The notes beneath the pieces were generated by a model. It searched no databases and was not told where the DNA came from. It worked only from the letters and a program-made list of their open reading frames with translations. From Mesotaenium endlicherianum (lineage: Eukaryota > Streptophyta > Zygnematophyceae > Zygnematales > Mesotaeniaceae), in NCBI GenBank assembly GCA_009602735.1, contig WELA01004268.1, forward strand, positions 1,673,816-1,713,950: a stretch of DNA of 40,135 nt, given 5' to 3'. The position numbers were made by a program, and so were the translations under genes. Positions within the stretch are counted from its first letter, which is position 1; the number at the start of each line of letters is the position of its first letter. Positions 34,514-40,135 of the stretch are shown piece after piece.

Positions 34514-35528
34514 GATGTGGGAATGCGAAGCCTTGTAGTCGTGTCGGGCCTCGCCAGCCCGATGTCTACCTTGGTGTGTGCATCTTAAGGTTGCAGGTCA
34601 CACCGTTATTGTTGCTGGACAGTTGGTTAAAATAATAGCACTTAAGAGAGGACCAAGCTGGGACCTCATATGCAGGACCATAAGGGTATAGATCTTAACA
34701 GTATTATAAGGCTTTTGTGCTCCGTAGATGCAGTTTTGAGGTGATGTCACATGAAAGAAGACGACAAAGATGACGTGTGGAAGTCGTAGCCGGATAGTTG
34801 ATGAGAAAAGTGAGCTTTATTTTCCCCCTTCTGACTATTGAGTTAGCAAAGGGGGTCACTTGGGTGATATAATGCAGGGCAATAGCTCCTTCATACGGCT
34901 TGCACAGCAGTCTCCACCTGCACACAGATTGACATATCTATGGGTTTTGTGAGGCAGTTTAGATGGACTATGATTCATGTAACAGAACTAGAAACATGCA
35001 AATTGAAGCAGAAACGTTTTTGTGTTGGGTTCTGGTCCAATTAAAGGACAAGGTTAATAGAGCAATGTGCATAACAATATAAATTTACTTCCAGGCATGC
35101 ATGTTCTCCTGCGAGACCGTTAGTAGCAGTTGTAATCTTTCTCAAATCTCTAACAATATGAATCTACTTCCTGGCATACATGATCGCCTGCCGCGCAACG
35201 CAAAAGAGATGAGGAGATAACAGCATTCTAACGCAGGCACTTCGGGCATTGAGCCAAAGCCAGAGCCTCAGATTAAGGAGCTAGATAGGCACTAGGATAT
35301 GCTCTAGCTTACCCCTACTTGATCAATATCTACAATGCAGGCTTTCATCCCTCGTGGCTCATGAGCGTGCTTCCCAGAGCAACAAGTCATCGCCAGCTCA
35401 CCTTATTAGTCGATAATATGTACAACACAGGCAGTGGCCTCACTCAGTATGGACTTGGCATCACCTAAAGAGAGGTTTTCATATTCCGCCTAACAGATTA
35501 ACGCACGACGCGGGTAGGGGCCTGATCC
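34514..35528. other. Convergent intergenic region with diverged direct repeats
   Basis: About 1 kb between the SWEET stop and the stop of the minus-strand HEAT-like gene. It contains a 41-bp direct repeat (35072-35112 and 35151-35191) and weakly similar AATATCTACAATGCAGGC / AATATGTACAACACAGGC pieces near 35325 and 35417. No coding exon is supported. Confidence 0.45.
35072..35191. repeat. 41-bp direct repeat, ~85% identical
   Basis: 35072-35112 and 35151-35191 both begin TAACAATAT and end CCTGC, with six mismatches by hand alignment, separated by 38 bases. Confidence 0.8.
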
Positions 35529-38500
35529 TCATGAATGAAGCACGAGGTTCTTGATTAATTGATGGAGCTCTTCCGCGACGAGGCTCCCCCTGCAGGGCAG
35601 AGCTGCAAGCATGGCCTCTTGGTGCTCTGCACAACAGGATGGAAGGGGCCGCAGCTTAGCCACATATCATCACAGTGTCACAAAAAAAGCAGGCCACCTG
35701 TCATCCACGGGACCTCCGACTGACGCGCCAGCAATCAAGGGCCTTCTCAGATGCGGGAGGATAGCAGCAGAAGCGGTCACGTGCCGCAACAGTGTTACGG
35801 CGCCAGTGCACTCATCAGGCATCAGGGTGCATCAGGGTGTGGTCACTGCTCCAGGACGGGAAGAAGTGGGTGAGAGCTTCGGGGATAGAAGGAGGGAGAA
35901 AGGGAGGGGGTGCCAGGGTGCCCGGAGATTACCGGGACAGTGGTGGAAGATGGCCAGGCTGTGCTTTGCGGCGGACTTGAAGAGGCACGTGTCGTCGCCT
36001 TCCAGTTGATCCACCAGCAGTGCGCCCACCTCCCTTGCCTGCTCTTCGCTGAGTGCACAAGAGGCGCCATGTGTTAGCGTTCAAGTCAGTGCAGGGCCCT
36101 GGCAGCCCCTGTGCCTCTTGGGGGTGTTATGCGTCAGGTGTGCTGGCGTGACAACTCACTAGATGTATTCCCACACACTCGGATTCATGAAAGCCACGCC
36201 TCCCTGCGAGGAGGGGGAGGAGAGGGTCCTGTGATTGACGGAGTCACGGGTGCATGCAAGCCCAGAACAGAAGGTGGTGAGTGCACGCGCGCGAGCCTAC
36301 CTGTAGTGGTGCAGCAGGAGGCGCCGCAGCAGCTTGTGTGCGGAGTCTCGCACGCGCGCATCACGCACGCCCACCAGCTGCAGGAGCGCACCTTGCAGCG
36401 GGGGAAGTAGGCCCGGCACTTTGGCTGACGCCCTCTCCACGTCCGCCAGCACAGCCTGCACGCCCGCCTCTCCTCCCTCCTCCTCTTGCTCCTCCTCTTC
36501 CTGCACCGCCGCAGCCACCTGGCTGCGCGCCGTCCATTTGCCTCCAGGCCATTGCAGGGGCTGCTGCCGCAGCTGCAGGTGCCGCCATGGCCGCTCCTCC
36601 TCCACATACGCCAGCAGCTTGTCCCTCACCTGCATCACCTGCTCAGTGGGAACCCGCGGCAGCGCCGTTGCTGCCGCAGCAACCGCTGCAGCTCCTGTTT
36701 CTACTACCGCTGCCCCGCGTGCTGTTGCACCTGCACTTACAGCCGCCGCAACCTCAGCAGCGGCAGGTGTGCCGTCCTTCTCCTCGGGGCTGTGCTGTGC
36801 AGCCACCTGGGCACCGCCTGCCTCTGCCCGCTGCGGCAACAGGTGTTGGTCCCCCAGGAGGGGCAAAAAGCCGAGCAGCTTCTTGTGCTGCTTCAGCGCC
36901 GAAGCCGCCTGCTCTATGACGCCCCTGTGTGCCCGCACGCTCGCCGCCACACGCCCCCCCCCCGCCATGCAGTGGCTTAAAAACTCCGCCAGCTGCGACG
37001 CAGTCTTGGAGAAGAGGCTTTTGTCAGACGCCTCCAGCGCCCCCAGGAAGCCGTAGTAGACCTCCAGCACCGCCTCCAGCTGGCCCCTCACGTGCTCCCG
37101 CTCCTCGCCCTCCTGCTGCTCCTGCACCTCTTGCTCCTGCTCCTGCTCCTGCTCCTCCTGCGTTGGGTACTGATGCGGCTGGCCCTCCCCACCCCTGCCG
37201 ACCTTATTCTCATGCTCCAGTTCCCCCTCCAGCTGCACCCGAGCGTCTGCTGCCGCAGCATCACCTTCCGGTGCTCTATGCACCGCTCGCTTTGGGGGGC
37301 CAGGTGGCGGGAGAAGGTGGGGCCGGAGCGCTTGCAGGAGTGTGAGGGCAGCGGACAGAGCGTGGGCCGCACAGCGCCGCCGAGCAGCGTTGCCCCCCCT
37401 TATGCTGCCCACATGCTCCTGCCACATTGCAATCGTCACCATTGCTGTCAGATGGACCGCCACTGGCTGGCCAGCCTGCCGCTTCTCGCGAGGCCCCTTG
37501 CTGCCCCTGGCAAGACAATCGGCAGAATACTAGAGAGAGTGAGGCAAACAGACACGCTGCCACAAACACACACGCGTGCACGCACACACCCGCCCACACA
37601 CACGCACACACAGGCACGCGCACACACCTGGAGGAGGGCAGCCAGAATGCGCAGGTGCGGCACAAGAAGCGGCGCATGCTGCCTGGCCACCGCCGCACAC
37701 ACATCTGCACACACACACACGCCCCCGCCCGGAGCCCCCTCGGGCATCCAAAGTCAAAACATGCACAATGCAAACAAAAGCGACCGGGCTGCTGCACCCC
37801 CACTGGCAAGTAGTGACCACTATCAGCTGATGTGCATATGGTGTTGGCAGCTTCAGTAGACTCGACCCAAGCGAAGCTCCTCCCTCCCCAAAAGCCAGTC
37901 CATGATGGACGTGGATAATGGAAGGAGCCCCAGCTGTCATTGATGCTGCTGCTGCGGCTGCTGGTAGTTGGTGCTCACGGCAGCCGCTGCACAAAGCCCT
38001 GAGCACTAAACGACTTGCCAGTTCGCTCCCCCCTTGGCTAAAGCCTACTGCCTTGGGCAATAGTCTACCAGAAACGTACGCCACCAACAAGCTGGCAGCT
38101 AGTAACTTACATTTCGGTTCTGAGCCAAGTACGTGTGCAACCTGAGCACTGGTACTGGACCATCATACCTCCAAATGTCCAAATGCACGAAGAAGAGGAC
38201 AGATGTCCGCGCGGGTCACTATCGTAGATTGCCCTCAGGTTGAAATGAGAAATTCGCAGATGAATGACGCTCATACACATGCAGCTTGGTTCTAATAAAG
38301 AGGCGCGGAGACAGAAATCCTCTCTGTTTTTTGTGGGGAAAGGGGGAGGGCCGAGAAGGGAGGTGCTCACCTAGAGCCGCAACAGAGTGGGCCTCGTGGG
38401 GGCCCACCAGGTTGTGCAGCAGCCCCTGCAGCCTGGGCCCCAGCGGCGATGCCTGCCGCCCCCAGGAGAGGTCAGCAACAGTGGGAAATAAAAAATGTCA

Positions 38501-39669
38501 GGGTCCCAAGTGGCCTTCCAGGAGAGTCTCGCTCTCTTCCCTCATCTCCCTCCCTCTTATTTCCTTTTTCCCTCTCTTTTTCAACCACTAAGTGGCTGGC
38601 TTGACTCTCGCACTACAGTTCTGTGTAAGTTTTGAGGTAGAGGGTCTGGAGACGCATTAACACAGCAGGAAATATTGTCAATTTATGCTTGCCATTTGCT
38701 CTCCATCTTTGCCAAGGGATTGGCAGGCCAAGGGAGACGAGCGAAGCCAGACTGAGAGCACCTCTGTCAAAGGCTCGTGAGCATGACGAGCATCTGCACA
38801 TGTGTGTGTGTGAGTATGTGGGTGCATGTGGGTGTGTGCGTGCGCGCGCGCATCCCCCCGCACGCGTGAGCATGCACGCACACGCATGGGCGCGCGCGCA
38901 AATCAGAGACCTCTGCGAGGCGCCAAAGTGAGCGCGGCGACGTCAGGTGCGGAGCGCTGGCCTCAGGGGCACTCCTAGCGAGGCGCAGCAGCGTGTTGCG
39001 TGTCTGCACGGGGCGCCAGCAGTAGAGGGCCCACAGCAGGGCCTTGCCAGCGTTGCCCAGGGCCTGCTGCTCCCTCGCAGCGACAGGTGACGCCTGCTGG
39101 AGCACAGGTGTCGCCGCCTGCGCCCACGCCAGCTTGGCCCTGTGCACATCAAACAGGAGGAGGTCTCTAGCCGGCTTAACGTGGGGTGCAGCGCTGTGGG
39201 GGTGCCACTTTTGTATCCTCACTCTCTCCGGCAGAGCAGAATCGGAACAGCATGTGACCGTGCAGATTCCTTTGCTTCACGAGTGAGTGCGGGCAGGGGT
39301 GCTCAAGGAACCACAGCAGCAGGGCCGTGGCAGTGAGGGGGGCAGCCTGCAAGCCTGAAAGCTGGCACGACGTGATACGAGGCAACGGAACTGGCCTCCA
39401 AGCTCCGTTGCCAACACGGCGAACAAGAGCGAGTAGAATGTGTGCGGCGCTTACAAGTGGCGCGTCATGGCGACCAGAGAGCCAGGCCTGCAGGCGGCGA
39501 GCTTGCGCACAATATGGAAGTGCACTGCACTCGCCCGCTGCACCCTGGTGCTGCCCCCGCCTTGCCCTTCGGCCCCGAGGAGCTCAGACGCCGCCAGCCC
39601 CAGCGCTGCCAGGTGGGCCACAGCTGCTGCCTCGTCACCGTCCAGGGTCACGCCAGCCCCAGGGCTCGC
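35529..39669 (-). CDS. Large helical HEAT/ARM-like protein, unidentified, probably 5'-incomplete
   Basis: Minus-strand exons: 39669-39455, 39395-39281, 39174-38911, 38452-38371, 37704-37628, 37418-36301, 36228-36160, 36048-35933, 35626-35529 (TGA). All phases close, giving ~717 residues. Leu/Ala-rich amphipathic helices recur, as in HEAT or ARM solenoids: ALDVCAAVARQHAPLLVPH, LRILAALLQEHV, AHALSAALTLLQALRPHL, VLEVYYGFLGALEASD, VRDSAHKLLRRLLLHHY, EVGALLVDQLEGDDTCLF, KSAAKHSLAIFHHCP. The 1.1-kb central exon also encodes a low-complexity Glu/Gln stretch (EEQEQEQEQE, near 37120-37165) and a long Ala-rich stretch. I could not match it to a named family, so no function is given. Splice sites at 39395, 39174 and 38911 are non-ideal and least certain. 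More 5' exons may lie beyond 39669 or past the right edge. Confidence 0.65.
37560..37735. repeat. CA-rich microsatellites flanking a small exon (TG in the sense of the minus-strand gene)
   Basis: CA-rich tracts at about 37563-37627 and 37690-37732 surround the 77-base exon 37704-37628 of the HEAT-like gene. In the coding orientation they read TG. The acceptor at 37706-37705 is directly preceded by GTGTGTGTGTGC. Confidence 0.85.
38796..38905. repeat. TG/CG/CA low-complexity tract in HEAT-like gene intron
   Basis: TG-rich on the plus strand to about 38840, then CG-rich (GCGCGCGCGC), then CA-rich with an internal C6. It sits just after the donor of exon 39174-38911. Confidence 0.8.
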
Positions 39670-40135
39670 CTGCCAGGTGGACGAGACGCACAACAGACGA
39701 TGCCAGCAAATGCACGGCAAAGCGTAAGAGTGTGCATTCTTCCAGGAAGTATACCGTTCTGCTGACATGGAGCGAAAGCTTACTGCCGCGGATGAGCCAT
39801 GGGCCTTGCTTGTTTGCCCTTTCGTCGCGCGTCTATGCAGTAGGTACTGGCAGGTGGCTTGCCTTGCAGTTTGATGGACAGATGTAATACACAAAGGCAC
39901 CTATTGTCCTTCTGTTGTAAAAGTCTGGGAGATCCCTGAATGTTTCAATTCAAGCGGTCTTGACCTTCACCATGAGGAGCTCCACAAAAACAACCCCTTA
40001 CGCGGATGCATATGAAATTAAGACATTATAATTTTGAAGCATCAAGCCGAGCTCCTTTGCTGCATGGCAACATTCTGTCTCTTCATATGAACCCTGGAGG
40101 ACACTCTGAATTCGAAAATGTGCTCCAAGGGGGGG
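39670..40135. other. Right edge, no assigned gene
   Basis: The frame of the last HEAT-like exon stays open upstream to about 39900, so the exon could extend or start here, but nothing beyond 39669 looks conserved. The window ends in a G7 run, another homopolymer break like the C24 at the left edge. Confidence 0.4.

Noticed and set aside
36281..37859. Several long plus-strand frames opposite the HEAT-like gene
   Set aside because: They are Pro/Ala/His-rich or Leu-repeat shadows of the Ala- and Glu/Gln-coding minus-strand exon, with no family resemblance.
1..40135. CRISPR arrays, tRNA or rRNA genes, prokaryotic operons
   Set aside because: No regularly spaced repeats with unique spacers, no recognisable tRNA arms or rRNA blocks, and all genes have spliceosomal introns.

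Overview
The window is nuclear DNA of a photosynthetic eukaryote, most likely a green alga. All nine genes are split by GT-AG introns. The neighbours include an HMA1-type metal ATPase (a plastid-envelope family), a plant-like Ku70 with a C-terminal SAP domain, a SWEET sugar carrier and a glutaredoxin-3/PICOT protein. The introns of the GC-rich genes carry TG/CA microsatellites of the kind common in chlorophytes. I cannot name a genus; an early-branching (prasinophyte-type) chlorophyte would fit. I see no prokaryotic operon, CRISPR array, virus or intact transposon.

Layout, left to right. 201-2200 (+): 3' end of an HMA1-like P1B ATPase; its 5' part lies outside the window. 2201-4943: AT-rich spacer with an ~80-bp tandem duplication. 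4944-7368 (+): thioredoxin-Grx-Grx protein. 7722-10094 (-): COP9 signalosome subunit 6. 10787-14764 (+): retinol-dehydrogenase-like short-chain dehydrogenase with a putative targeting sequence. 15956-17380 (-): RNA polymerase III subunit RPC9. 17859-28614 (+): Ku70, broken by a 500-N assembly gap at 19417-19916. 29961-31247 (-): protein phosphatase 1 inhibitor-3. 32323-34513 (+): SWEET transporter. 35529-39669 (-): large helical HEAT/ARM-like protein that I could not identify, probably continuing off the right edge.

Exon models were built by hand from splice sites, phase continuity and family resemblance. For CSN6, the SDR, RPC9, the PP1 inhibitor, SWEET and the Trx-Grx protein every intron phase closes and the models run from ATG to stop. 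Ku70 lacks one short coding piece at the gap.

The genes are unrelated housekeeping functions: metal transport, Fe-S/redox, ubiquitin-pathway control, Pol III transcription, double-strand-break repair, phosphatase control and sugar efflux. Gene order alternates convergent and divergent pairs (CSN6/SDR, RPC9/Ku70 and inhibitor-3/SWEET are head-to-head). Base composition switches sharply between GC-rich and AT-rich blocks, twice inside a single gene. I find no convincing undescribed multi-gene system. The best leads are a CxxC active site in a PICOT-type thioredoxin domain, TG-rich intron 3' ends, an in-frame stop-free intron and a 25-nt microexon in SWEET, the composition switches inside HMA1 and Ku70, and the unidentified solenoid protein.
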